From Alistipes dispar (lineage in GTDB: Bacteria > Bacteroidota > Bacteroidia > Bacteroidales > Rikenellaceae), in NCBI RefSeq assembly GCF_006542685.1, contig NZ_AP019736.1, positions 2,220,001 through 2,284,000 on the forward strand: a stretch of 64,000 nt of DNA. The letters run 5' to 3'. The translations under genes were made by a program, and so were the position numbers. The notes under the pieces are model-generated. The model was not told where the DNA came from. It was given only the letters and a program-made list of their open reading frames with translations, and did not search any database. Shown one piece after another: positions 23,444 through 32,594 of the stretch (position 1 is its first letter; the number at the start of each line of letters is the position of its first letter).

Positions 23444-26400
23444 TCAGATCCGCGTCACGGCGATCTGCAACGGTTCGTCGTCGATTTCCGATTCGACGAC
23501 CGTCTCTCCGGCGGGCGCTTCGGCCGTCCGCACCTCGACGGCGAGGGTCTGCGCGGCGATGTAGTCCGCGAAGCGGGCGATACCCTCCGCCACGCACGGC
23601 TTCCGCTCGATCTCCACGCGTATCCTGTCCGTCACCTCGAATCCCGACTCCTTGCGGATATTCTGGATGCGGTTTATCAATTCGCGTGCCACGCCTTCGG
23701 CCTTCAGTTCGTCGGTCACGGTGATGTCGAGGGCCACGGTGAGCTTGCCCTCCGACGCCACGAGCCATCCGGGCATGTCCTCCGAGGTGATTTCGAAATC
23801 GGCGGGCGTCACGGTGATGCGCTCCCCGCCGAGGTCGAGCACCGTCTCCGGCGCGGCCTCGATCTGTGCGATGCGCTCCTGCGAGAACTCCGCGGTCAGG
23901 GCGGCGATCTGCTTCATGTATTTGCCGTAGCGCGGGCCGAGGGTCTTGAAGTTGGGCTTGATGCGTTTGGTGATGACGCCCGTCGTCTCCTCGATCAGCT
24001 GCACCTGCTTGACGTTCACTTCGCCCATGATGAGATTCTTCACCGCGGCGATATGCTCCGCCGTCACGGGGTCGAGGACCGGAATGAGGATCTTCGTGAG
24101 CGGCTGGCGCACCTTGATCGACACCTTGCGGCGCAGGGCCAGCACCATCGACGAGACTTTCTGCGCCAGAGCCATCATGTCCTCCAGCCGGGCGTCGATC
24201 AGCCCCTCGTCGGCCTTCGGGAAGGCGGCCAGGTGCACCGACTCGTCCGTGTGGCGGCCGCTCACGGCGTTGAGGTCCGTGAAGATGCGGTCGGAGATGA
24301 AGGGCGCGAAGGGGGCCGAGAGCATCGCCACGGTCTCCAGACAGGTGTAGAGCGTCTGGTAGGCGGCGAGTTTGTCCTCCGACATGCCGCCGCCCCAGAA
24401 GCGCTTGCGGTTCAGGCGCACGTACCAGTTCGAGAGGTTTTCGCCCACGAACTCCTGGATGGCGCGGGCCGCGGGGGTCGGGTCGTAGGACTCGAGGCTC
24501 TCCGTGACGTCGCGCACGAGGGTGTTGAGCAGCGAGACGATCCAGCGGTCGATCTCGGGGCGGCGCTCCATCGGAATCTCCGCCTCGCGGCCCGTGAAGC
24601 CGTCCACGTTGGCGTAGAGGGCGAAGAAGGAGTAGGTGTTGTAGAGCGTGCCGAAGAACTTGCGGCGCACTTCGTCCACGCCGTCGCGGTCGAACTTGAG
24701 GTTGTCCCACGGCTGCGAGTTGGAGATCATGTACCAGCGCGTGGCGTCCGGACCGTAGGTCGAGAGCACCTCGAACGGATCGACGGCGTTGCCCAGCCGT
24801 TTCGACATCTTGTTGCCGTTCTTGTCGAGCACCAGACCGTTCGAGATGATGTTTTTGAAAGCCACCGAGTCGAAGAGCATCGTGGCGATGGCGTGCAGCG
24901 TGAAGAACCAGCCGCGCGTCTGATCGACGCCCTCGGCGATGAAGTCGGCGGGGTAGACCTCGCCGAAGTCGGCCTCGTGTTCGAACGGATAGTGCACCTG
25001 CGCGTAGGGCATGGCGCCCGAGTCGAACCATACGTCGATGAGGTCCGGTTCGCGGCGCATCGGCTCGCCCTTCGACGACGTGAGCACGATCGAATCCACA
25101 TAGGGACGGTGCAGGTCGATGTTCTTCGTCGAATAGTTCTCCTCCGACATGTCGCCGACGCGGAAATTTCGGTAGGGGTTCTCGGTCATCAGCCCTGCCG
25201 CCACGGATTTTTCGATTTCGGCGACGAGCTCCCCGACCGAACCGATGCACTTCACCTCCGAACGGTCCTCCGTGGCCCAGATCGGCAGCGGCGTGCCCCA
25301 GAACCGCGAGCGCGAGAGGTTCCAGTCGTTGAGATTCTCGAGCCACTTGCCGAAGCGTCCCGTGCCGGTCGATTCGGGCTTCCAGCGGATCGTGCGGTTC
25401 AGCTCGATCATCCGCTCCTTGAGCGCCGTGGTGCGGATGAACCACGAGTCGAGCGGGTAGTAGAGCACCGGTTTGTCCGTGCGCCAGCAGTGGGGGTAGT
25501 TGTGGACGTGCTTCTCGATTCTGAACGCCTGTCCCGCGGCCTTCATCTTCATGCAGATATAGATGTCGAGCGTCTCTGCCGCGGCGGCGGCCTTCTCGTC
25601 GTACCGGCCCTCCACGGTGAACTGCGGGTCGTAGGCGTTCTTCACCCAGCGGCCTTCGTACTCCCTGTAGGCTTCGACGTCCATGCACTCGCGGACGAAG
25701 CGCTCGTCCAGCTCTTCGAGCCGGTAGAACCGGCCCTGGAGGTCCACCATCGGGCGCGTCTCGCCCTTTTTGTTTATCATGAAGAGCGACGGAATGCCCG
25801 CAGCACGCGCCACGAAGGCGTCGTCGGCGCCGAACGTCGGGGCGATATGCACGATACCCGTACCGTCCTCCACGGTGACGTAGTCGCCCAGAATGACGCG
25901 GAACGCCTTCTGCGAGGCGTCGTGCCACATTCCCTCGGCGTCCGTCTCGACGGGCTTGACCCACGGCAGCAGCTGTTCGTACTCCATGCCTTCCAGCTCG
26001 GGACCCTTGTATTCGCCCGCGATTTCGAACGGAACGAGCTTGTCGCCCGGCTTGTATGCGTCGAGCGCGAGCCCTTCGGCCTTCTTGTTGAAATGGGCGT
26101 AGAGCAGCGCCTTGGCCAGCACGACGGTCATCTTCTCGCCCGTGTAGGCGTTCCACGTGCGCACGGCCACGTAATCGAATTTCGGACCCACGCAGAGGGC
26201 CGTGTTCGACGGCAGGGTCCACGGCGTGGTGGTCCAGGCGAGGAAGTAGGGCGTGCCCCAGCCCTCCATTCCGGGCTTGGGGTGCTTGATGCGGAACTGT
26301 CCCACCACGGTGGTGTCCTTCACGTCGCGGTAGCAGCCCGGCTGGTTCAGCTCGTGGGTCGAGAGACCCGTGCCGGCGGCCGGCGAATAGGGCTGGATGG

Positions 26401-26929
26401 TGTAGCCCTTGTAGAGCAGCCCCTTGTCGAAGAGCTGCTTGAGCAGCCACCACAGCGTCTCGATGTACTTGTTGTCGTAGGTGATGTAGGGATCGTCCAT
26501 ATTGACCCAGTAGCCCATTTTGCGCGTGAGCTGCTCCCACATGCCCGTGAACTCCATCACCGCCTCGCGGCAGGCGCGGTTGTACTCCTCGATCGAGATC
26601 GTCTTGCCGATATCCTCCTTCGTGATGCCGAGCTTCTTCTCCACGCCCAGCTCCACGGGCAGCCCGTGGGTGTCCCAGCCCGCCTTGCGGTGCACCAGGT
26701 AGCCCTGCTGGGTCTTGTAGCGGCAGAAGACGTCCTTGATCGTGCGGGCCATGACGTGATGGATACCCGGCTGGCCGTTGGCCGAAGGGGGACCCTCGTA
26801 GAATACGAACGTCGGACGGCCCTCGCGGGTCGAGATGCTTTTGTGGAATGTGTCTCGGGCGTCCCACTCGCTCAGGACATCGGCGGCCAGACCGGCCAGG
26901 TCGAGCCCTTTGTACTCCTTGAACTTCAT
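23444..26929 (-). CDS. ileS: Isoleucyl-tRNA synthetase
   Basis: Charges tRNA-Ile. The 1161-residue protein starts MKFKEYKGLDLAGLAADVL; the class I motif HIGH appears as HHVMA (residues 57-61, in PSANGQPGIHHVMARTIKD) and the KMSKS motif as KMSKR at 707-711. The CP1 editing domain is present (about 180-400, with LAWTTTPWTLPSNTALCVG). The long form without C-terminal zinc finger is the eukaryote-like/mupirocin-insensitive type (IleRS2) common in Bacteroidetes; the length supports this. The frame is open far upstream through the next gene by chance; the ATG at 26929 is the family start. Confidence 0.97.
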   Translation of the reverse strand: MKFKEYKGLDLAGLAADVLSEWDARDTFHKSISTREGRPTFVFYEGPPSANGQPGIHHVMARTIKDVFCRYKTQQGYLVHRKAGWDTHGLPVELGVEKKLGITKEDIGKTISIEEYNRACREAVMEFTGMWEQLTRKMGYWVNMDDPYITYDNKYIETLWWLLKQLFDKGLLYKGYTIQPYSPAAGTGLSTHELNQPGCYRDVKDTTVVGQFRIKHPKPGMEGWGTPYFLAWTTTPWTLPSNTALCVGPKFDYVAVRTWNAYTGEKMTVVLAKALLYAHFNKKAEGLALDAYKPGDKLVPFEIAGEYKGPELEGMEYEQLLPWVKPVETDAEGMWHDASQKAFRVILGDYVTVEDGTGIVHIAPTFGADDAFVARAAGIPSLFMINKKGETRPMVDLQGRFYRLEELDERFVRECMDVEAYREYEGRWVKNAYDPQFTVEGRYDEKAAAAAETLDIYICMKMKAAGQAFRIEKHVHNYPHCWRTDKPVLYYPLDSWFIRTTALKERMIELNRTIRWKPESTGTGRFGKWLENLNDWNLSRSRFWGTPLPIWATEDRSEVKCIGSVGELVAEIEKSVAAGLMTENPYRNFRVGDMSEENYSTKNIDLHRPYVDSIVLTSSKGEPMRREPDLIDVWFDSGAMPYAQVHYPFEHEADFGEVYPADFIAEGVDQTRGWFFTLHAIATMLFDSVAFKNIISNGLVLDKNGNKMSKRLGNAVDPFEVLSTYGPDATRWYMISNSQPWDNLKFDRDGVDEVRRKFFGTLYNTYSFFALYANVDGFTGREAEIPMERRPEIDRWIVSLLNTLVRDVTESLESYDPTPAARAIQEFVGENLSNWYVRLNRKRFWGGGMSEDKLAAYQTLYTCLETVAMLSAPFAPFISDRIFTDLNAVSGRHTDESVHLAAFPKADEGLIDARLEDMMALAQKVSSMVLALRRKVSIKVRQPLTKILIPVLDPVTAEHIAAVKNLIMGEVNVKQVQLIEETTGVITKRIKPNFKTLGPRYGKYMKQIAALTAEFSQERIAQIEAAPETVLDLGGERITVTPADFEITSEDMPGWLVASEGKLTVALDITVTDELKAEGVARELINRIQNIRKESGFEVTDRIRVEIERKPCVAEGIARFADYIAAQTLAVEVRTAEAPAGETVVESEIDDEPLQIAVTRI

Positions 26930-26968
26930 ATCGGTAAGCTGTTTCTTCGCTAATTTTCTGACAACTGG

Positions 26969-26976
26969 CAAAGATA
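26969..26976 (-). promoter_or_regulatory. -7 element of the ileS promoter
   Basis: TATCTTTG on the minus strand at 26969-26976, 39 bases before the ileS ATG, in an AT-rich patch within otherwise GC-rich DNA. Confidence 0.6.
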
Positions 26977-27183
26977 TAAAAAAGATTTGAAAAGCCCGCA
27001 ATCTTCCCGCGATTCCCGTGACGGGGCCGCAGCCGGAGCTTTCCGGGGATGCCTGCGGCGGATGCGCGCCCTTCCGGGGCCGCCGTCCGGCTTCGGGGGA
27101 CGACGGACGGAACCGGGGCCGTCGTCCGGCCTTTGCCGGTTTTGTCCGGCTTTCGCTCTTCGGTGCGGGACGGGCGGGCGCCG

Positions 27184-29013
27184 TCAGTCGAACGACTGCA
27201 TTTCGATCAGTTTGGCGTAGATGCCGCCGCGGGCCATCAGTTCGTTGTGCGTGCCCTGTTCGGCGATGCGTCCGTGATCCACGACGATGATCTTGTCGGC
27301 GTTGTGGATCGTCGAGAGGCGGTGCGCGATGACCACCGACGTCCGCCCTTCGAGCAGCTTGTTGAGGGCCTCCTGCACGAGCTTCTCGCTTTCGGTGTCG
27401 AGTGCCGAGGTGGCCTCGTCGAGGATCAGGATGTCGGGATTCTTCAGCACCGCCCGGGCGATCGAGAGGCGCTGTCGCTGGCCTCCGGATAGCTTCACGC
27501 CCCGGTCGCCGATGTTCGTCGAGTAGCCTTCGGCGCATTCGCGGATGAACTGGTCGGCATTGGCGATCCGTGCCGCCTCGACGATCTCCTCGTGCGTGGC
27601 GCCGGGCTTTCCCATGGCGATGTTGCTCTCGATCGTGTCGTTGAACAGGACGGTGTCCTGCGCCACGACGCTCATGTGGGCGCGCAGGCTCTCCTGCGTG
27701 TAGTCGCGCAGCGGGATGCCGTCGATGGCGATTTCGCCCGACGTAGGGTCGTAGAAGCGGGGCAGCAGCTCGCTCAGGGTCGATTTTCCGCCGCCTGACG
27801 GACCGACGAGCGCCACGGTCTCCCCGCGGCGGATTTCGAACGAGATGCCGTCGATCACCTCGTGCTGCCCGTCGTAGGAGAAGTGCACGTCGCGGAACTC
27901 GATCTTCTCCCGCAGCCCCTTCAGCTCCCGGGCGCCGGGCCTGTCCTCGATTTCGGGCCGGGTGTCGATCACCGAGAAGATGCGCTCCCCGGCGGCGATT
28001 CCCTGGTTGATGTTGGCGAACTGGTCGATGAAGATACGCACGGGGCGCGTGATCTGGGAGAAGATGGCCACGAAGGCGATGAATCCGCCCGGGTCGAGCG
28101 ATCCCTTCGTGACGAGCGACCCGCCGAAGACGAGGATCACGCCCACGGCCGTGATGCCCAGGAACTCGCTCATCGGGGAGGCGAGCTGCTGGCGGCGCGC
28201 CATCGAGAGCGTCAGGCGCGCCAGGTCGGCGCTGATCTCGAAGAATTTCCGCTTGACGTACCGCGTGGCGTTGTAGCTCTTGATGACCTTGATGCCGGCG
28301 AGCGATTCCTCGAGTGTCGAGACCATTTCGCCCATGCGGTGCTGGTTGGTGCGCGCCGGGTGGCGGAGCCGCTTGACGATCGAGCCGATGATGAGCGCCA
28401 CGACCGGCAGGAAGAGGATCGAGAAGATCGACAGTTCCCACGAGATGGCCACCATCATGACGATGTACCCCACGATGAGGAACGGCTCGCGGAACGAGAC
28501 TTGCAGCGTGTTGGTGATGCAGAACTGCACGACGCCTATGTCCGAGGTGATCTTCGAGATGATGTCGCCCTTGCGCTGCTCGCTGAAATAGCCGACGTTC
28601 ATGTCCATCACGCGCGAAAACATTTCGTTGCGCATCCGCTGGAGCGTCCGGGCGCGCATGGTCTCGATCGTCCACGAGCCCAGGTAGCGGAACAGATTGC
28701 TCAGGAAGCTGATGACGACGGCCACGACGGCCAGCAGCAGCAGCACGTTGCGCGGATCGTAGGCATCGAACAGGTGCGAATAGGCGTAGTTGAACAGCAC
28801 GTTCAGGTAGTCGCCGTCGAGGCGCAGGGGCGGCAGCTTTTCGACGTACTCGGGCGTGAACCCGTCGTCGAACATCGTGTTCAGGATCGGAATGATGAGA
28901 CCGAATGTCAGGGTGTTGAACAGGGCGTAGAGCAGCGAGAAGATTCCGTAGGGAATGGCGTATCGTTTGATCGGCCGGGCGAATCCCAGCAGCCGCATGT
29001 AGGTTTTGAACAT
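27184..29013 (-). CDS. MsbA-like ABC exporter (fused membrane and ATPase domains)
   Basis: A 609-residue half-transporter that forms a homodimer. About six membrane helices occupy residues 20-330, and the ATPase domain residues 360-609 with Walker A GPSGGGKST, signature LSGGQRQRLSIARA, Walker B ILILDEATSALD and the H-loop AHRLST. It resembles MsbA lipid flippases and related multidrug exporters. Nearby LPS genes (lpxK and kds genes elsewhere in the window) make a lipid A role possible, but the sequence alone does not decide. It has its own promoter at 29051-29058; start MFKTYMRLLGFARP chosen because upstream codons carry no homology. Confidence 0.9.
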   Translation of the reverse strand: MFKTYMRLLGFARPIKRYAIPYGIFSLLYALFNTLTFGLIIPILNTMFDDGFTPEYVEKLPPLRLDGDYLNVLFNYAYSHLFDAYDPRNVLLLLAVVAVVISFLSNLFRYLGSWTIETMRARTLQRMRNEMFSRVMDMNVGYFSEQRKGDIISKITSDIGVVQFCITNTLQVSFREPFLIVGYIVMMVAISWELSIFSILFLPVVALIIGSIVKRLRHPARTNQHRMGEMVSTLEESLAGIKVIKSYNATRYVKRKFFEISADLARLTLSMARRQQLASPMSEFLGITAVGVILVFGGSLVTKGSLDPGGFIAFVAIFSQITRPVRIFIDQFANINQGIAAGERIFSVIDTRPEIEDRPGARELKGLREKIEFRDVHFSYDGQHEVIDGISFEIRRGETVALVGPSGGGKSTLSELLPRFYDPTSGEIAIDGIPLRDYTQESLRAHMSVVAQDTVLFNDTIESNIAMGKPGATHEEIVEAARIANADQFIRECAEGYSTNIGDRGVKLSGGQRQRLSIARAVLKNPDILILDEATSALDTESEKLVQEALNKLLEGRTSVVIAHRLSTIHNADKIIVVDHGRIAEQGTHNELMARGGIYAKLIEMQSFD

Positions 29014-29050
29014 TCGGAGCGTCGGATTTGTGGTTGCGCAATAATCGGCG

Positions 29051-29058
29051 CAAAGATA
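29051..29058 (-). promoter_or_regulatory. -7 element of the ABC exporter promoter
   Basis: TATCTTTG on the minus strand at 29051-29058, 37 bases before the ATG. It also helps exclude the longer frame that begins at 29172. Confidence 0.6.
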
Positions 29059-29232
29059 GGAAAATAAACTCGAAAACCGAGAAAAAGGCGAAATTTCGGC
29101 GAATTGTGCCGTCGGGACGGACATCCTCCGCTCCGGCCGGATGCGCAGGCCCCGTCCGCCGGTTCCGTTCACAGCTCCCTGTCCGCGGTTCCCGTCCGGG
29201 ACTCCTCCTGCCGGCGGCTCCTTTCCTTCCGG

Positions 29233-29775
29233 TCAGCGGCCTTCGGCCTCGTAGCCCGTGTCCTCGATCCGGTGCGCGGCGTCGTTGGCCGCGGCGACGG
29301 CCAGGAAGTCGCAGCGGTTGTTCTCCACCGTCTCGGCATGCCCCTTGACCCAGACGAAACGGACGTGGTGACGCCGGTATGCCCGCAGGAACCGCCTCCA
29401 GAGGTCGGGATTCTTCTTTCCCGCGAATCCCTTCTTCTCCCAGCCGAAGACCCACCCCTTCGTAACGGCGTCCACGACGTACTTCGAATCGGAGTAGATC
29501 ACCACTTCCGATCCGTCGAACCGGAGCGCCTCGAGCGCCGCGCAGACGCCCGTGAGCTCCATGCGGTTGTTGGTCGTCAGGCGGTAACCCTGCGACAGCT
29601 CCTTGCGGTGCGGTCCTGCGAGGAGCACCGCGCCGTAGCCTCCCGGCCCGGGGTTTCCGAGGGCCGAGCCGTCCGTATAGATCGTGATCGCTGGCAAATT
29701 CTCTCGTGCTGTGCGTATGCCGTCCGCTCGCCGGTTTCCGGGACGTTCGGCGGTTTGTGTCTTGTGTCGCGGCAT
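29233..29775 (-). CDS. rnhA: Ribonuclease HI
   Basis: Degrades RNA in RNA-DNA hybrids. The catalytic residues are visible: Asp in ITIYTDGSALGNPG, Glu in TTNNRMELTGV, Asp in VVIYSDSKYVVDAV and the C-terminal Asp in ENNRCDFLAVAAA. The core is the normal length of about 150 residues; residues 1-28 (MPRHKTQTAERPGNRRADGI) are a basic extension that may be real or may reflect an alternative TTG start next to LPAITIYTDG. It lies 75 bases after the valS stop on the same strand. Confidence 0.93.
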   Translation of the reverse strand: MPRHKTQTAERPGNRRADGIRTARENLPAITIYTDGSALGNPGPGGYGAVLLAGPHRKELSQGYRLTTNNRMELTGVCAALEALRFDGSEVVIYSDSKYVVDAVTKGWVFGWEKKGFAGKKNPDLWRRFLRAYRRHHVRFVWVKGHAETVENNRCDFLAVAAANDAAHRIEDTGYEAEGR

Positions 29776-29799
29776 GCCGCCGCGTCCGCTGCGGGGGCC

Positions 29800-29839
29800 C
29801 GTTCCGAAGCGCCCGTCCCGAAACGGGTGCTTCGGAACG
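29800..29839 (-). terminator. Hairpin between valS and rnhA
   Basis: Two 17-base arms (29800-29816 with 29823-29839) pair perfectly except for one G-U. On the plus strand it is followed by a T-run, but no plus-strand gene precedes it. On the minus strand it follows valS without a good U-tract, so it may be a partial terminator or an mRNA-stabilising stem. Confidence 0.5.
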
Positions 29840-29850
29840 GACCGTTTTTT

Positions 29851-32478
29851 TCAGGCGAGCGCCTCCAGTTGTTCGCGGATCGCCGCGATCTTCGCCTCGG
29901 CGTCGGCCTGCTTGGCGCGTTCGTTGGCGACGACCTTCTCGGGCGCCGACTGCACGAAGCGCTCGTTCGAGAGCTTCTTCATCACCGATGCGAGGAATCC
30001 CTCGTAGTATTCGAGGTCGCGGCGCAGCTTCGCGCGTTCGGCCTCGGCGTCGATCCGGCCCTCCATCGGGACGAAGTACTGCGTCGTCTTGACGAGGAAC
30101 GCCGCGGCCGCGGGATCCTTCTCCGCGACGGTTTCGATGGCCGAAAGGTTGGCCAGTTTCCGCATGACGGGGGCGTATTCCGCCGGGTAGTTCCCGTCGG
30201 CGATGACGTGCAGCGCGAGCGCCTCCTTCTGCGGCAGGTTCTTCTGGTTGCGGATGTTACGCACCGCCGACACGACCTCCTTCGCCAGCTCGAAGCGGGC
30301 GAGCGTCTCCGGCCGTTCGGCGCACGGCTCCGGCATCGGTGCCACGCAGATCGACTCCCCTTCGGCGCGCGGGGCGAGCGCCTGCCAGATCTCCTCCGTG
30401 ACGAACGGCATGAAGGGGTGCAGCAGGCGCATCAGCGCATCGAAGTATCCCTTCGTGGCCTCCATCGTCCGCGGGTCGGTCGGCTGCCCGTAGGCGGGCT
30501 TCACCGTTTCGAGGTACAGGCCGCTGAAGTCGTCCCAGAAGAGGCGGTACGCCTCCTTGAAGGCCTCCGAGATGCGGTAGGACCGGAAATCCTCGGCGAT
30601 CTGGCGCAGCGAGCGGCCCATCGCCTGGTCGAACCACTCCACGGCCAGGCGGTCGTTCTCGCTCTGCGCCGCGGCGGCGTCCGTCGTCCAGCCGTTCACC
30701 AGCCGGTAGGCGTTCCATATCTTGTTGCCGAAGTTGCGGCCCTGCTCGCAGAGCGCCTCGTCGAACATCACGTCGTTGCCCGCCGACGAGGAGATGAGCA
30801 TGGCCATGCGCACGCCGTCGGCGCCGTACCGGGCGATCAGGTCCAGCGGATCGGGCGAGTTGCCCAACTGCTTGGACATCTTGCGGCCGATCTTGTCGCG
30901 CACGATGCCCGTGAAATAGACGTTTTCGAAGGGCTTCTCCTGCCGGTATTCGTAGCCGGCCATGATCATCCGCGCCACCCAGAAGAAGATGATGTCCGGG
31001 CCGGTCACCAGATCGTCGGTGGGGTAGTAGTAGCGGATTTCCCTGTTGCCGGGGTTGCGGATGCCGTCGAACACGGAGATCGGCCAGAGCCACGACGAGA
31101 ACCACGTGTCGAGCACGTCTTCGTCCTGCCGGAGATCGTCCGCTTTCAGCGAGGCGTCGCCCGTTTTCGCGCGGGCCTTCTCCAGCGCCTCCTCGGCCGT
31201 CGGGGCCACCACGAAGCCGCCCTTCGGAAGGTAATAGGCCGGGATGCGCTGTCCCCACCACAACTGGCGCGAGATGCACCAGTCCTTGATGTTCTCCATC
31301 CAGTGCCGGTAGGTATTCTTGTATTTCTCGGGCACGAAGCGGATCGCGTCCTCCATGACGGCTTTCGTCGCCGGACCGGCCAGCTCGCCCATCGAGAGGA
31401 ACCACTGCATCGAGAGTTTCGGCTCGATGGCCACGCCCGTGCGCTCCGAGTAGCCCACGTTGTTGGTGTACTCCTCGGTCTTTTCGAGCAGCCCCGCTAC
31501 GGCGAGGTCCTTCTCGATCTGCCTGCGCACGTCGAAGCGGTCCTGACCCGCGTACATGCCCACCTTGTCGTTGATCGTGCCGTCGTCGTTGAATATGTCG
31601 ATGGTCTCCAGGCCGTACTTCTCGCCCAGCATGTAGTCGTTCACGTCGTGCGCCGGGGTCACCTTCAGCGCGCCCGTGCCGAACTCGATGTCCACGTATT
31701 CGTCGCGGATCACCGGGATCGAACGGCCCACCAGCGGCACGACGACGCGTGCGTCGGCCGGCAGCCATGCGTAGCGCGGGTCGCCGGGATTGACGCACAG
31801 GGCCGTGTCGCCCAGGATCGTTTCGGGGCGTGTCGTGGCGACGACGATCGTCCGGTCCGTGCCCTCGACCTTGTAGCGCAGGTAGTAGAGCTTGCCGTGC
31901 GACTCCTTGAAGACGACCTCCTCGTCCGACAGGGCGGTCTGCGCCGCGGGGTCCCAGTTCACCATCCGCACGCCGCGGTAGATCTTCCCCTTGTCGTAGA
32001 GGTCGCAGAAGACGCGGATGACGCTCTCGGTGCGCGTCTCGTCCATCGTGAAGCACGTGCGCTCCCAGTCGCACGAGGCGCCCAGCCTGCGCAGTTGCTT
32101 GAGGATCACGCCGCCGTACTTCTCCTTCCACTCCCAGGCGTAGCGGAGGAACTCCTCGCGCGTGAGTTGCGACTTCTCGATGCCCCGTTCGCGGAGCATC
32201 GCCACGACCTTGGCCTCCGTGGCGATCGACGCGTGGTCCATGCCGGGGACCCAGCAGGCGTTCCTGCCCGACATGCGGGCGCGGCGCACCAGCACGTCCT
32301 GCAACGTGTTGTTGAGCATGTGCCCCATGTGGAGCATGCCCGTCACGTTGGGGGGCGGAATGACGATCGTATAGGGTTCGCGCTGATCGGGTTCCGAGTG
32401 GAACAGGCGGTGTCCGGTCCAGTAGTCGTACCATTTGCTCTCGATCTCGCGGGGCGAATATTTGTCTGCGATTTGCAT
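29851..32478 (-). CDS. valS: Valyl-tRNA synthetase
   Basis: Charges tRNA-Val. 875 residues, normal length. The HIGH motif is HMGH (residues 50-53, in PPPNVTGMLHMGHMLNN) and the second motif is KMSKQ (in GRKMSKQLGNSPDPLDLI). An editing domain is present (VATTRPETILGDTALCVNP). The C-terminal coiled-coil arm (about 800-875, RAKLRRDLEYYEGFLASVMK) is typical of ValRS. It is transcribed divergently from lon. Confidence 0.98.
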   Translation of the reverse strand: MQIADKYSPREIESKWYDYWTGHRLFHSEPDQREPYTIVIPPPNVTGMLHMGHMLNNTLQDVLVRRARMSGRNACWVPGMDHASIATEAKVVAMLRERGIEKSQLTREEFLRYAWEWKEKYGGVILKQLRRLGASCDWERTCFTMDETRTESVIRVFCDLYDKGKIYRGVRMVNWDPAAQTALSDEEVVFKESHGKLYYLRYKVEGTDRTIVVATTRPETILGDTALCVNPGDPRYAWLPADARVVVPLVGRSIPVIRDEYVDIEFGTGALKVTPAHDVNDYMLGEKYGLETIDIFNDDGTINDKVGMYAGQDRFDVRRQIEKDLAVAGLLEKTEEYTNNVGYSERTGVAIEPKLSMQWFLSMGELAGPATKAVMEDAIRFVPEKYKNTYRHWMENIKDWCISRQLWWGQRIPAYYLPKGGFVVAPTAEEALEKARAKTGDASLKADDLRQDEDVLDTWFSSWLWPISVFDGIRNPGNREIRYYYPTDDLVTGPDIIFFWVARMIMAGYEYRQEKPFENVYFTGIVRDKIGRKMSKQLGNSPDPLDLIARYGADGVRMAMLISSSAGNDVMFDEALCEQGRNFGNKIWNAYRLVNGWTTDAAAAQSENDRLAVEWFDQAMGRSLRQIAEDFRSYRISEAFKEAYRLFWDDFSGLYLETVKPAYGQPTDPRTMEATKGYFDALMRLLHPFMPFVTEEIWQALAPRAEGESICVAPMPEPCAERPETLARFELAKEVVSAVRNIRNQKNLPQKEALALHVIADGNYPAEYAPVMRKLANLSAIETVAEKDPAAAAFLVKTTQYFVPMEGRIDAEAERAKLRRDLEYYEGFLASVMKKLSNERFVQSAPEKVVANERAKQADAEAKIAAIREQLEALA

Positions 32479-32513
32479 AGTGCAACAGGGTTTTGCTTGA
32501 GTTTTCAGGATGG

Positions 32514-32521
32514 CAAAGTTA
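32514..32521 (-). promoter_or_regulatory. -7 element of the valS promoter
   Basis: TAACTTTG on the minus strand at 32514-32521, 35 bases before the valS ATG. It is back to back with the lon promoter, which begins about 45 bases away. Confidence 0.55.
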
Positions 32522-32564
32522 TTAACAATCTGCCAAACTTAAAATAAAATCCGTGAAAAATCGT

Positions 32565-32572
32565 TACCTTTG
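32565..32572 (+). promoter_or_regulatory. -7 element of the lon promoter
   Basis: TACCTTTG at 32565-32572, an exact consensus match, 22 bases before the ATG of lon. Confidence 0.65.
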
Positions 32573-32594
32573 CACCATTATATCAAAGTAAACT

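Noticed and set aside
24053..26953. A 966-codon plus-strand frame opposite ileS
   Set aside because: Composition (His, Arg, Val, Glu runs) and lack of motifs mark it as an antisense shadow of ileS.
23444..29455. A minus-strand frame open for about 2000 codons, as if an ABC exporter region were fused to ileS
   Set aside because: Only the part from 26929 downstream encodes IleS. The upstream part is the ABC exporter read in the wrong frame; the exporter itself is intact in another frame and promoters lie before both genes.
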